This document shows positions 47,025 to 60,928 of a DNA stretch of 64,000 nucleotides, in pieces. How positions within the stretch are numbered: the stretch's first letter is position 1; each line of letters begins with the position of its first letter. This DNA is from Symsagittifera roscoffensis (taxonomy: Eukaryota > Xenacoelomorpha > Acoela > Convolutidae), in the NCBI RefSeq assembly GCF_963678635.1, contig NC_087066.1, positions 9,514,723-9,578,722 on the forward strand, given 5' to 3'. Under the pieces are notes generated by a model. It had not been told where the DNA came from. It did not search any database and saw nothing but the letters and a program-made list of their open reading frames with translations. The translations under genes were made by a program, and so were the position numbers.

Positions 47025-47415
47025 ATGGACATTTTGCAGATTACTGTGCTTATTAACCGATGCAAGCATTTGAAATTTCAATTTTGCGGCAGTTTTTCCG
47101 CTAACTTAGCATATAGTTCAATATTAAAACGCGACAATACTTTCATGATAGTGAAAGCATCAAATCCAGATCAGCCAGGAACTCATTGGTTACTGTTTGC
47201 TCAAGCTGGTGGTCAAACGTTTTGCAGACCTTCTTGGACGAAACCTACACAACTATCCACAAGTATAAAAATAATTGAGACGTTCTATTCATGAGGGAAA
47301 CACATAACTGATGCATAAGCCAATCCAATCAGCTAACTCGGTCTTGTGTGGACTTTATTGTATTTATATTACTCATGTTGTATTTTCATCTAAATTTTCA
47401 AAGGTCTCAAGGTTA
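47025..47415 (+). pseudogene. Protease relic, unit 3
   Basis: Same frame split as 10890-11280, with the two residue changes of unit 2. Confidence 0.7.
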
Positions 47416-48004
47416 GCAAACATGACATGATGTATTTTGCTAAACATAGGATGTTATAACTAACTTTGTGATACTGATGCTTTTCTTTAAAGATTTATAG
47501 TGGATAAATTTTAAACATGTTTTATGTTTGCTAAAACACATACCGCTGGAATTATCTCAGGCTCTACAAATACTTCTCAGAAATCGAATTTCTTCTCCAA
47601 TATAAATTTAATAAACAAAGTATTTGAGGCAATTTCTAAACGACCATATCCAATTTAAAAAAATATCAATGATTTTTGAAAGTTCAGCAGCATTATCCCT
47701 ATTCAATAACCTAATAAAACGCTAAATGGTTACATGAGTAATTAAATCAGTTTGAGTTTAATTAGATCGAGTCTGTGATGCCAAGTAAATTTGCGGCAAT
47801 CGTTTTCGCAAGGAAACGCCGGCGATGTCATGGTTGTTAGTCGAATTTTAGTTAACAGCCAATTTCATTTTTTCCATCAGTGGTCCCGATAGATGATATT
47901 TGCTGCACCCAATAATCAAGTATTCAAAGGAGCAAAGAAGGCAAGACACAAAAAAAGATTTCAAGGTCATCTTGTTAACGGTTTCAAGGTATTTTTTATA
48001 GCTT

Positions 48005-49079
48005 CTATAAAAACGTGGTAATGTGACCTGCTCTTGGCAAGAGATTGGTAACAAAAATCGTTCTGATTTGATTGTACTGTATTGCAAATGCAAAGTTTGT
48101 ATGAGAAAAAAGGTCAGATGCGACGAGTTTTTTGTACAGAAGAAAAAGTTTTAAATTTTTTCCTCGAAATGGTTTAAAGTACTGCGGCGATTTTGCATAC
48201 ATTGCTTCAACCATTATGACAATTAATAAACAAAACTGGTATTTTTTATTTTAATCAAGCCACTCGACATTTTTTGCTAGATAATTATCTTCATCGTGGC
48301 CCTTTTCACTGTTACAGTCTTTTTTGGAGTAAACCGATTGTTTTGATTTGTCGTTTTTGAGATTTTCTGTTTCCTGTGGTGGAAGTTGAAATCTTTTCAC
48401 CAGTTGGGGCTTTGATCATTTTTTTCACTTTGGAATTTTTATCTGCTAAACAATCAAATTATTTTGTCGTCAAAGTAACCGCTTAATACATTTTGAACAC
48501 CTCTTCATCAGTTTTCTTGTAAATTTTTTTTGTGAAATAGGTACCGGTTTTTTCAAATGTTTTGTTCCACATCTGACTGTATGTTTTTCTCCTGAAGAAA
48601 TATCATGAAAATCATCAAAAAAGTTGGTTTCATCTTCAAGCGTGTACATAGTTGGGTAGCGGTAATTTAATTCAACCGTATCAGTCAAGAGACAATTTTT
48701 AATTGATTTACAAGCCGTAGAATAGCTAAGCTCGGGCGGTTTATTTTACGTTTCACCTTAAGCTCCGTTGTTCACTTTTATTTTGTTTGCAGTTCGAATT
48801 TTATGAGTTTTTTATATACATGTCAAATCTGTCTGGCAAATTCCCGTTTTAGCTCATAAATCTCAACTTTTTCTTCTCTGGCGGCATGCAAGTTATCACT
48901 TTGAAGTGTATAGTTTCTGTTTTTTTGTGCTAAGGATATCATAAAAAGTCCCATGCTGTTTCTTTTAAATATATATTTTCAAAGCTTCCACTATTCTCTT
49001 TTAATTGCATAAGCCCTGACAAATTTACATTAAAATTTTTCAAACCAGATTTATGGTAATTGGCTAAATCTTTGACGCC
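48005..49079 (-). pseudogene. Unrecognised minus-strand relic, unit 3
   Basis: Equivalent of 11872-12947, with private single-base and T-run changes near 48830-48970. Confidence 0.35.
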
Positions 49080-49247
49080 AGCAAAAAAAACTAAAAGTGG
49101 TTGTTCAATCTAGATCTATTCACTTTTTTTTTCAACCTCTCAAAATCAATAAGAACAAAAAATACAACGATAATAACACCACTGCAACTCATTTCAATTA
49201 AATCTCTTGAAAGAGCTATATTATACTAAACTTATATCGGAGGTTCT

Positions 49248-49829
49248 ATGGTAGTGATTCAAAAGGAAAAGAAATTGTGTCATCGAAAAGCAAGTCCTTC
49301 GAAAGATCTTGATGCAGGAAGCAGAGAATTCGACGAATGGGTCACTAAAAACCAAATGATTTTACCCATTTATTTGCTAGATTAAATTGTTATGCTTATA
49401 CAAAGAAGAAAAGAGGTCTACGAGAGTTGTTGTGTGACTGAATCGTATCCTGCGCTGGAGCGCACTGATATTCAAGATCCTGCTTGCCTTGATCGTTCAC
49501 CGAACACAGTTTGATTACGACTGCCAATCGATCCCCTTCTACGAAAATCAGGAAGAATCCATTAGAGAATTATCCGAGAGAGAATCCTACTGAAACAATG
49601 AGTCGATTGAATCACCGGATTCAACAGAAAGAGATGAGGACCAGCAGATGTCCAAAACTTCAATGAAACCGGATATTTTTTTTCAATCACTCAACAACAG
49701 CAGCAGCAGACGTCTTCTGCTTCTTCTCCCTCTTCTTCTTCTTCTTCTTTTTCTTCTTCCTGCAGTCAAAATCCCACTGCACCAATCTTAGTACCTGAGA
49801 CGCCACCGCTATGCGCCTCAAAAAGATAA
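49248..49829 (+). pseudogene. Unrecognised Ser-rich relic, unit 3
   Basis: Equivalent of 13117-13701. A TGG to TGA change at 49591-49593 cuts the acidic frame only in this unit. Confidence 0.3.
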
Positions 49830-50201
49830 AACGCAAATTTCAATTTAGAGATCTCTGAAAACTCAAAAAAAAATTGCTTCCACCAAGAGTGCATCAGTTT
49901 GGAGGTTTATTATTTAGTTTGATACTTTTTTTTAAAAAATCATTGTGGCCGAGAATAATTTGTGGCTTTGTTCGTTTTTTGTTTCCCTTTTTCTCTAAAA
50001 TAAAGTTTGCTTTGTAATTTTTCAGAAGTCACTGAAAGAATAAAACTAAACAAAAGAATACTTTTAAATTTTTGTTTTGTTTTTTTTTATGTTCAGAGTC
50101 TCAAAATTTTGTTTAAAACAAACACTGGTAACAACAATTATCATCTGGTTTCGAGCAGTAGTAGGCGACGATCAACTTAGCTAATGAAGGTTAGCCATTG
50201 T

Positions 50202-50495
50202 ATGAAACATTTAACATCATATTTTTGTTCAAAATATAAACCAGTGAAAAAGTATCCAAAATTTTGTTGTTTTTGTCAAAAAAGAACTTCCTGAACTGCA
50301 ACTTTGTCTCATACTGTTGTTTTAATGATATAACGGCTGATGAAATCCGCAAAAATTTGGTACAAAGCTTTTTGAGATTATGGAAATTCAATGAAAATCA
50401 TGGTTGGCTAAGTGTCGTTCGCTATGAAGACAAGCTCAGACGTGGATGGAAACATTTTTTTTTTTAATTTCAGCGGGGTCAAAAACAAGGCGTAG
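50202..50495 (+). pseudogene. Unrecognised frame pair, unit 3
   Basis: An 11-base tandem-repeat loss near 50280 and an 11-T run (10 in units 1 and 2) re-phase the frames, leaving one open from 50264 to 50467. Confidence 0.3.
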
Positions 50496-50979
50496 CCGCT
50501 GTTTTTTAGTATAGGCGGCCAGGTTTCAAAACATTTTTGGTGGTTTTTGAAAGTAGTGCAAAACCACTGAGTCGAGGTCCCCAGCACCCTGCAGAGGAAA
50601 CCATCTAACTAAAAGCAAAAGGTGGAACATTGCAAAGGGCCCAACAGATATCTGAATCAGTGAACATATACGCTGAATAAAATTATATTAAACAAAAAAT
50701 ATAAAAATCAAAAATTGACATGTTTTTTTTTTGTTTTTTAGAATTCTGACATAGAAAAATCCTAAAATTTTATCATTAATAATTTTTTGAAATGATGTTC
50801 TATCACTTTATGACGATCATCAATAGCTGAAAACCAAAAATAACTACTTTTGTACATTGCTTGATCGATTAATCAATACTAACAAACTTATCAGTTACAA
50901 CATAATGCGCAACAATTTTCAATTTAATTAAAAAGTTCATTATCAGGTTTTGTCAATTTTTATAATTCTCTGTCAAAAA

Positions 50980-53059
50980 TTGCCCATCATTTATAGTAAC
51001 ACTTTTCCCTTCCAATCTTATTCTGAGCTTTGTTTACAGCTCAATTGTTGATTAACCACATTCGGTGCAAGGCTTTCATTTCAATCTACCGGGCTTGATT
51101 CTACTCGGGTCAGGTCTTTTGAAGTGTGTGCCGATGAGTAGTTTGAAGCTAGAAAAGTTGTTTAGAAACTTTTTGGTTAATTTAGAAAATTTGGTTGATT
51201 TTGAGACTATTTATAGGATCATCAAGTGAGCTCAAGTTGTTTTCTTTGACGTAACTGCGTGCAATTTGGTTGCACACTCTAGAATTTATTATTCTTAGCT
51301 CTACCTTAGGAAGCCATTCCCAATTTGGCAATTGAACAAATAATTGAAACAGTTTGAAAAACGAAACAGCTTTTATCGCAGTCGTAAAACAAATGAGAAA
51401 CCATTTAAAACTCTTTTGTCAAACGGTAACTGCTCTATTTGAAACTAGCTTTCCGAAGTTTTAAATTTCTCAACAAAAAACCTCGCAATGTCTACAAAAG
51501 TTGTACACTGTAATCTCTGCCAAAAGAAACTGAGCGACCGGCGAAGCCTCAAGAAACATCTAATGGCTGTTCACAACATTGATCCTGTCAAAACCGACTA
51601 CATCTGTGGTCACTGTGAACTGCAGGATAAATCACTTCGTGTCATTTGAGAACATGTGGTAGAGTGCCACAAAACAAAACCTGTCATTTAGGAACATATG
51701 GTAGAGCATCACAAAACAAATTTTTTGCCAAAAACCGCCTATAATTTACAGTAACGCTTTTCATTGATCACCTTAGAGTCACACCATTCCATTGCTAGTC
51801 TGAGCTATCTTTACAGCTCAATTATTGATTAACCAAATTCGATGCCAGGCTTTTTTTTACTCCACTGGGCTTAGGTCTACTCGAGTGAGGTCCTCTAAAG
51901 TGAGTGCCGATGATTTGCTTGAACCTAAAAATTTTGTTTGGGAACTCCTTGGTTAATTTAGAATTTTTGATTTATATATGAGACTACTTATATGTTTATG
52001 AAATGAGCTCAAGTTGTTTTGTTTGATGTAACTGCGTGCAATCTGGGTGCATCCTCTCGAATTCATTATTCTAAGTTCTACCTAAGGAAGCCACTCCTAG
52101 TTTGGCAATTAGGCAAATGATAGAAACAGTTTGAAAATCCAAATAGTTTTAATCGCAGTCGTTAAACAAATGGGATATCACTTAAACTCTTTTGACTTGT
52201 ATAACAGTATCTGCTTTATTTGAACCTAGCTTTCCGAAATTTTGAATTATCATTTAACAACCTCTAAGTACTCCGTAATCTCTGCCAAAAGAAATTGAGC
52301 GACCGCCGAAGCCTCAAAAAACATCTAATGGCTGTTCGCAAGATTGATCCTATCAAAGCCGAACACATCTGTGGTCACTTTGAAATGGAGGATAAGTCAT
52401 TTGGTGTCATTTGGCAACATGTGGTAGAGCGCCATAAAACAAAAACTGTCATTTGGGAATAAGTGGTAGAGCGTCACAAAACAAATGTTTCGCCAAAAAA
52501 GCCGCCTATCATTTACAGTAACGCCTTTCATTGATCACCTCAGAGTCACACCATTCCATTGCTAGTCTGACCTATCTTTACAGCTCAATTATTGATTAAC
52601 CAAATTCGGTGCCAGGCTTTCTTTTAACTCCAGTGGGCTTAGGTCTACTCGAGTGAGGTCCTTTAAAGTGGGTGCCGATGAATTGTTTGAAGCTAGAAAT
52701 TTTGTTTGGGAACTTCTTGGTTAAATTAGAAATTTTGATTTATTCATGAGACTACTTATATATTTATGAAATGAGCTCAAGTTGTTTTCTTTGATGTAAC
52801 TGCGTGCAACTTGGGTGCAACCTCGCGAATTCATTATTCTAAGTTCTACCTTAGGAAGCCACTCCTAGTTTGGCAATTAGGCAAATGATAGAAACAGTTT
52901 GAAAATCCAAATAGTTTTAATCGCAGTCGCAATGGGATATCACTTAAACTCTTTCGACTTGTTTAACAGTATCTGCTTTATTTGAACCTAGTTTTCCGAA
53001 ACTTTCAACTATCAATTAACGACCTCTAAGTACTCTGTAATCTCTGCCAAAAGAATTTG
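50980..53059. repeat. Triplicated PolB(+) 5' block, unit 3
   Basis: Copies at about 50980-51724, 51725-52490 and 52491-53059. Confidence 0.9.
51488..51649 (+). CDS. Zinc-finger start of PolB(+), unit 3
   Basis: Same 53-codon frame as 15371-15532, with a silent change in a Val codon. Confidence 0.5.
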   Translation: MSTKVVHCNLCQKKLSDRRSLKKHLMAVHNIDPVKTDYICGHCELQDKSLRVI

Positions 53060-53116
53060 AAAGACAGCTGTTGAGACAGCTTTTTTGGAGCAGTCAGGGC
53101 ATACGATATAGTGCCC

Positions 53117-55579
53117 ATGGAAAACAGAGTGGAGTTACTAGCGCTGTTCGTGACTAAGAGAGACGATATTGTGTTTACCCAGAAAACTAAATTGTCTAGA
53201 AAGCTTAGTAATTCTTGTAAAAGAAAAAGCAGATGGCACAGAAGAAGTAATGACCATCTTCGCCAGTTGCAAAATGCTTGCTGTAGACGTTCAAGGATGG
53301 ACCCAGGACCATTTTTGTGATTGCTTAGATCAAATATTGTCTACTGTCTATCAATATGCGTCTCATGGTAGGGGATGGAGAATCCGCATGACTGATAAGA
53401 TTGTCTTTACAAAATGGTGAAGTCTGTACCGATAATGGGTTCTTCGTACTTGCCACTACCAGGCGATCTTCTGAAACACAAACGCTTCCTGTTGAACATT
53501 CGCAATTATGAAGAAGATAGATACTTCGAATACTGCTTCGTTGCTGAGTATCATCGGCACAACAAAATTCCGCTTACTCTTCGTACGGTGCAGAGTAAAG
53601 AGGAGGAGAGAGCGATCTTCTATAATTATCGCAGAAACTCAATAGCACGCCAAAGATTTTTTCTGCACAATGGGACTACCCGCTATTGGACGCTTCGAAT
53701 TTCTTAATGAAGTGTAAGTGAATGTCTTTATATTAGTTGCAGTTCTAAATGTTACAAATTTTTTTAATTGGTGCGAACCTGTATATAAGATCAAATGTTT
53801 GGCTGGAGATTCGTTGAAGAATTATTAATATGACGACCTAAAAAAACTATAATAAAATTATTGTTCAGATTTTTCTCTAGATGCAATGAAAATAATCTTC
53901 TACCCTTGAGAGTATCAAAATATCAGTCCATTTTTGTTATGAATTTGCTGCTTCTAATCAATATGGGCATACATCACTACGTAGTGATAAAAAACCGGAA
54001 CAAGTTAGTGAGCAAAATTCAAAAAAGAAAACTCAGAAACATGCTGTGCCGAAACTGCTTCCACCGGTGTTCTTCTGAGGATCGACTTGAGCGCCACCAG
54101 TTATTCTGCATGAGGAACGAACCAGCAATCGTCTTTTTTTTCGGATTCTGTGTTGTAGAAGGTGGAGACAGTGAAAAACAATCCTACGAGCATAGCCGTG
54201 TTTGAAAAACACAATCCCAGCAGTTTTCGCCTTGTAGTCGCCGAAGCTGGAAACCCGCAACCGGCTTTTTTTTCACTTCATCAAGGAGTGGACGCGATGA
54301 ATAATTTTTTTCGACTGCTAGAAAAATTGGCGCGTGACTTTCATTAAAAAAAACAAGAAAATACCCGAACTACCTCGGAAGCACCACTATTCTTGAAGAC
54401 AGTGACAAAAGTTGGATTTGCAAAGAGGAATTTACCAAAACTAACGCGAAATTATTAAACAAAAATAACTTCGATGGTTCATTCCTCGGATGGGCTCACA
54501 ACAGATGCAACTTCTAGAGACGTACCATACAATTCACCCCTATCTCTAACCAGAAAAATGATTTGCACTATGTCTGAAGAATCTGCAAGTAAAATTTATT
54601 TCACTTACAATGAAAGTGTGGATTAGAAAATGTCCATAATGTGTACGAAGAAATCCGTTTTGTGGACAGTTGTAAATTTATGAACAGCTCACTTGATGAG
54701 CTGGCTCGGATTCTACCCGTGGAAAAATTCAAATACCTCAGTAACATTTTGCTACCTGACCGTTAGAAGATACGATTCCGATACAAAGTCTAAGAACTGC
54801 AAAATTTATCAAGGAAAAAAAATTTAACAGGTTAAAGTGTTTGACCAACAGTTGGTATCTGCAACCTCAAAACCTGTGAGCATTTATTGGGATAAGCCCT
54901 CAACGATACTAGATTTGGCAATATTTTACATGTTCCAGTTCTATTACAACATAATTAAGAAAATTTTCGACGAAACTCTTCTGTATTTGTACACTGATTC
55001 GTTCCTGTATGGAATCGGCAGAAAAAATCTCTGGAATGAAATCGATAATAACCATGTACTGCGAGATGATTTTGATTTTTCAAATCTACCAGCCACCCAC
55101 CCCCTCTACACCAACGAGATTTTGCTGGTTCACATCAAATTTAAGGACGAGTTTGCTGGGCAGATCATACAAGAGTACTTCAGACTAAAGCACAAACTGT
55201 AAAGCCTTATTTCTGTTTTTAGTTCCTAATTATCTCTTTAGAAAAGGGCAACAAATAATTTTAGAATATTATGTAATGAGGGGGTTTTCATATGGAAAAC
55301 GGAAAAAATTGTTAAAAATCAGAAGTAAACAGGTTGTATTTTCGTTTAGAATTGGACAAAAAAGCTGAATGCGTTTATACATATACCAAAAAGCAGCTAA
55401 CCCATAACCAAAACACACAAATTTTGACTTACTGTTCAGTGGTCCGATCAGAAAATGTGCAGATAAATTTTTGTAATCACAATTTACAAACCATTATAAC
55501 GAACAAAATTTCCCTGAGCGCATTTGACAATAGAGGAGTTCTTAATTTTTTGAATGACCCCTATCCTAGGACTTTGTAA
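53117..55579 (+). pseudogene. PolB(+) relic spanning units 3 and 4
   Basis: Same blocks and deletion as 16998-19454, with the 8-base insertion at 55327-55334. Confidence 0.85.
53714..53868 (+). other. Predicted PolB(+) intron, unit 3
   Basis: Same signals as 17595-17749. Confidence 0.65.
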
Positions 55580-55628
55580 ATGAACGTAAGTTCCCACCCC
55601 TAAAGTATAAGAACCCCTCCTTATGATC

Positions 55629-55649
55629 TTGTTAAGCTGAGCTTAACAA
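55629..55649. repeat. 21-bp palindrome, unit 4
   Basis: Identical to 1440-1460. Confidence 0.85.
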
Positions 55650-56724
55650 TTGGGACCCGATACAATAATTCCTTCTAAATCCTTTTAAAGCGATCCCTTT
55701 TCCCGCGATAATGAAAGTTAATCGCCCTAATTTCTGAACTCTTCTTTCTCGTCCTTGTTTCATGTGGACTTAAATTCCTGGCTTTCTTTCTTTTTGCCGA
55801 AAATTTTTAGTGCTAATAAAAGTTTGTTATTGAAAGTGAACCAAAGGATCTCACACATTTGTTTGAATTTACACTTCCTTTGTGTCAACTAGTTTAGTTG
55901 CCTGAAGAAATTTATGTTAAAACAATGATTGATCCCAATACGAATATTTTATTAGTCGCAAATTGGTAAAAACTAAAACAAGTTTAAACCAAGGAATAGA
56001 AAGAAGGATGAACAGTAAAAATCATCTGAAAGTATATGTTCCAGAATTTACTGTTTGTTGTTTTGGTTTTCTTAGCGCTAATGGGTTATTTATAGGGGGA
56101 CATTCACGGACTGGGCTACTAGAAGCTTCTTCTTCTTGCGGCCCTGTTTCTGAATAGGGCCGCTGTAAAAATCCTCAATCCGGAAGTTGAAATCCGGGCG
56201 AACTGTTATCAGTTTCTTTGCATGAGTTGGCCCACTCCGTGCCCTTTTAAAAAACTTCCAGAATTGCATTTTCTTCGGCGACTTTAGGGCCATAGGTCAC
56301 TTTCAAAATTCCGTCGAGTTACTTTCCTGGTTAAATTTTAGTTTAAGTTAATTCAAAACATAACCTTCTTTAGGATGCAAGGTCTGTTGAAGCTTTGGCA
56401 CTTTTGGCAGTGTGGTGATTCCTAATTTTTCCAACATGTCGACTTGCTCGTTGCTCATTGCATGGATGTCCACTACTCCACGAGAGGGGGCAAGGGGGTA
56501 ATCAGCAAAGAAGTTGTGAAGCTCTTCGGCTTTGGTCAAAATGACTTCAACTGTAAAACTCCACTCTGAGGTTTCGCTGGTGAGCTGTATTTCTTCCAGA
56601 TTTTTTTCAACTATTGAAAAGTCGTTTAAGGGCAAAGCGCAGTTTTTTTTTTATCCCCCGTACAAATTGTTTGCATCAAAATTGAGGATGTAGCTTGAAG
56701 GTTCTGAGGGCGACAAAATGTTGA

Positions 56725-56844
56725 GGTTTTTATTGTTTGCTGTATCAAATCGACGAGCGTAAACCGACGACATGCCTCCTCATTCGGTTTTAATTGTTTG
56801 CTGTATCAAATCGACGAGCGTAAACCGACGACATGCCTCCTCAT
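56725..56844. repeat. 61-bp tandem duplication in PolB(-), unit 4
   Basis: Same duplication as 2535-2654, with one private change in the inter-copy bases. Confidence 0.9.
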
Positions 56845-58211
56845 CATTCGCTGCACAGATTCCAGATGTTCAGGTTCCATTACGAATTTCAGGTCGGGCT
56901 TACAAAATTTTAGAAAAGCGTCAAACTTCACGAAAAGCTTCGAAAACGGAAGCCATTAATATCATATCTGTAGTCAAGTACAAGTCATGGTAATTGCCAA
57001 GTGAACCACACTTCATTTCGGTGAAATTTTTTAGGGCATGATTGTACTCGTTTTTTGTAACACTCATATCCCCTCCTGTTAGACTATTTTTCCACATTGC
57101 TTGCGGGGGAAGTCATGATTATCAGAATTTTTCGAATGAGTTGAAGTATGAGCAGGGGTAATGCCTTTTCTGTTTCAACTCACTGACCTTTTGTCAGCAG
57201 GGGAGTGGCCCAGTTTTTCAAAATAGTTCTCCATTAGAAAAAAATTTTTGTCGGGCAATTTATCGACAAGTTTTGCCAGCAGCGCTAGCATAAATCGATA
57301 CGAATCCATGAATCTCAGGTTTCCGTGAAATTTTTTGATTTTTCCGTTTTTGTCTGTGTACGTTTTCTATATACAGAAAAACTGTTTTCCGAATTGGTTT
57401 TAGCCAGCGCTTTGTTTCTAAAATGTAAGTCATATTTTGACAAATTATGGGCTACTACTGGGATGTCATTTGTTGTTTTTCTATTTACGCTACACTCATT
57501 ATGTGCCCAACCCAGAAACTTGTTGGTGTAATGGCAATGATCAAGTACCACTTGTTCATTGTCAGAAAAACCGTTCTCGCATATCCAATAGACCGAAGCA
57601 TGTTTCCAATCATTGTCTGTTATACCGGTGAATTTGTAATATTTCCTTTTTTCTACGTAAATTTGTCCCGCTAATTATTCAAGTGAGCTATTTAGCGGTT
57701 CCATCACATTCGGTACTCTTTAAAGCTCAAAGTTTAACAGATCTTTTTTCCCAAAATCGATTACTGCTAATGGGCAGCCGTAAGGTTGACGGATTTCAAT
57801 TGTTTGCGTGCTAGATTTTTGCGGATCCGGGTGCAGTCCGTATACTGGTAAGAGCACTGACTCTAAATCAAAGTAGATTACTTTGGGTACGTACCAACGA
57901 GCTGTTAAATTTTTGAACATGTGGTCATCTTTTCCAGGCTTGGGCATTTTTATGACGATATCCTCGTCTTGGTAGCATAGTTCCCGAAGTCTTCTCAGAG
58001 TTTTGAATGAAGCGCATGTGTTGAAACATTTGCGGCAAATCTCAGAATGGAATCAGTGCACTTTGTGCCGCACGTACTCGACCAGTTTCTGCAGATCACT
58101 CATCAACACATCGTGATATTTTGATCTATCTTTCTGCAGCTACAAGTCCAAAACCAGGCTAGTAGTGAATCTGATTGACACTCTTATGGCAACAATTCGG
58201 CATCCTTGAAG

Positions 58212-58311
58212 CTGAACAGAAAAAAATTATGTATCTAATTTTGACTTGAAATTTACAGGGGGTTTGAACAGGTGAACAAAAATTAAAGAGGGGGTTTCAC
58301 GTTTTGCTTAC
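58212..58311 (-). other. Predicted PolB(-) intron, unit 4
   Basis: Same signals as 4022-4121; base 58248 matches unit 1, not units 2 and 3. Confidence 0.65.
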
Positions 58312-60080
58312 CTAAAGACGTTGATTTAACAACTGTTCAGTCTTTTAAATCTGACCATATCCATCAGACTTTTTGGCATTTCGTAATCCCCATTGGTTTT
58401 CATTCGTATTCTTCGTCAAGATCGTAGATTGAGACTTTGTTTTTCTTCAGCCACCATGTAGATGCGAGTTAGAGGGCGGGATCATTCACGTTGTGATATG
58501 CTGCAACAAAGCAGTAAGGAGAGCAACGTTCATCATTTTTAGTTTTGATAGTTGTGAGCAGAGTAGAAGCAGCGCTGAGTGCATCAGGTAGCTCGAGGTG
58601 GGACCATGCTCTTATAGGCGAGAAGGCCGCGTAACTGATTTGCAATTTTCAATTCGATCGATAACCCATCCGCTACCATGAGAAGAGAACGAATTGACTT
58701 GGCTGACCATTAGTTTAATCAGTTCCATGTATTGATCCCAAGCTATTCCCTCGAAGTGCACTGTCAATGCCTTGGTGTTCAGAAATAGCATGATCCTTTG
58801 GAAGTTTCTAGTGTCCTCGCCTTGCACGGTGGGAATTTTCATCATCCCCACTTCCACATGAAATTGCATTTTGTTCGGACCCTCTTTGACATTTTCCAGT
58901 ATGAGAACATCTATTTCCTCCTTGTTTGGTATCATGACTTGAAGCAAATCTTTTTATTTTTTAAAAACTTTGAGATCGTATTGGCGCAATTTCCCTCTGA
59001 ACGCGCTTTCCGTTGTGACAGTGGAAGAGCTCGCCTCGATGCCATCCCAAATTGGTAATGCGTGCTTCTTCAGCAAATGTTTTTGATTGCTTTCCGCATT
59101 GAGAAAAACGTATGGCAATAGATACAATGACTATTGGAAGTCAAGTCATGTGCCAGCTCGACGTGCTCTCGGGCTTCCGACAAACTCTCGAATGATCCGA
59201 GACACTCATCGCAAACAATTTGAGGAGGAGGGGATGAAGCGTCTTGTAAACTTTTGCTCATGTTTTCTCAAGTTCCATTTTGAGCTCAAAATTTTTCCGC
59301 ATTGCTGGCAAGGAACAGGTGTCGCGATAGAAGTAGAGTTCGGCATCGATTGTTGAATTTACTGAAGCTATTCAAAAAATTTCAAGATTGAAGTAAGACT
59401 GGTTATGATAAAGGAAAAACGAGATTTGACTTGAACTCGAGTTTTGCGAGTAAGGACAAGTAGAAGCCATTAACGAGAATTATACTTCGCCGAGAGCTTG
59501 ACAATAAGTACTTTTCTTTCCAAAAACAGGATTTTTTACAGCTTTAGGCTCGATATCTCTCCTCACCTTGTTCAAGTACAAGGGTTTTTTGTATTATGAA
59601 AAACTGATTCATTTACAGAATCAAACATGTGCTGTTAATTTTAAGGGACGGCAATAAATTTTTTTAAGCTTTTTTTATTTTTTAGAAGAATGTTTTAGAC
59701 TTTCAATTAAAACTTCAGCACTAAATTACAAAATCTAAAACTTAGAATGATTCAGATTCAGCATAAAACTTCTTCTGACTATTTTTAACTGAGAGACAAA
59801 TTTTTTTGAAATGATTTCAAGCCCACTTTTAGGTTTGCTTCATTAGGTATAATGAAAAGTAGAAATATGAAATAAAGATGAAAAAAACAAAGCCATCAAT
59901 ATTTAGACAAGAGTGAAATATAAAATAGTGTTAAAAAATGAAAACTTTTCAAATTGGTTATCTTGATAGTTGTAGATTTCGAAAACATCGAAAAAAAACT
60001 TCCTTTCATTTGATTCAGTGTAGCGTGAAACATTTCATATCATGTCCTACAAACTACTAAGGCATGGCCGTTTGGTTTAA

Positions 60081-60134
60081 GGAGCAATAGCGAACCCGGC
60101 GTTGCTCACCGCTAAAATCCTCGGTAACGCCTCC
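60081..60134 (-). other. tRNA-like structured block, unit 4
   Basis: Identical to 5891-5944. Confidence 0.3.
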
Positions 60135-60672
60135 CGTTCTGTAAAGTCAAGTGAAAAGAAAAAAAATGGTTCTTTCCAAAGTAAAGGATCACCACAAACT
60201 TAAAATGTTGAGAAAAAAAAAGAAAAAAAAACAATTTTTCTTTGAAATTATTTAGCAACAAACCAGTAATTTTTATATGATCTCGAGAACAGTTCTACTG
60301 GTTATGTTCAAAACTTAAAAACAAAATTTTTTAAATTTTTCTCCGTTATTTTCAAAGTAAAACATTTTTTCTCATTTTGAATTCAAGTGGATATATGATA
60401 TGAGTATTTAGGAGCTACCTGATGCCTAATTAGGACAAGCGTAGAAACTAATAAAACATTTATAGCCCAATCAAGGAGAGTACATGCTTTAAAAAATCAT
60501 TGAAACAACCCTCAGTCATTTAGCCATAATTTTCTGAGGAGGGTTAAGCGTCATTTTCATTTTTCGGAAAAAAACATAAAATTTCATTTTTTACTTTTTT
60601 CAACAAAAAAATTGTCAATTATACTCGCAAAACATGTATATATACGGAATACAAAGCAGAATTATGGCTTAA

Positions 60673-60715
60673 TTTACGTACGACCTGGCTCTGTTATTTT
60701 ACGTACGACCTGGCT
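60673..60715. repeat. ACGTACG direct repeat, unit 4
   Basis: Same pair as 6483-6525. Confidence 0.6.
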
Positions 60716-60904
60716 AACCCCAGCGGGCAAAAAGTAAAATGAGAGAGAGATAGCAGAGAGTGTTTGAAAAAAAAGCCAAAAAATATGGTTGGATTAACAA
60801 CATGAAAATGTTGGACACATCCATATTCATCTTTCTTTTGAAAAAAGAGCAATATCCTGAAAAAAATATTCCAATTGCGATTCACCAATAAGAAAAAGTG
60901 TTTA

Positions 60905-60928
60905 TCTCTCTCTCTCTCTCTCTCTCTC
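60905..60928. repeat. TC microsatellite, 12 repeats
   Basis: Twelve TC dinucleotides, the longest in the window. Confidence 0.95.

Larger units (their letters stand above)
36124..54183. repeat. Array unit 3
   Basis: Third complete period, 18060 bases. It carries an 8-base insertion at 37267-37274 shared with unit 4. Private changes are an 11-base tandem-repeat loss near 50280 and a TGG to TGA change at 49591-49593. Confidence 0.95.
56090..59346 (-). pseudogene. PolB(-) relic, unit 4
   Basis: Same layout as 1901-5156, motif A Tyr kept. The homopolymer after motif A is 10 bases here and 9 elsewhere, which changes the downstream phase but leaves a TAA. Private changes lie in the amino-terminal domain (Phe to Val, Ile to Met). 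Confidence 0.85.
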
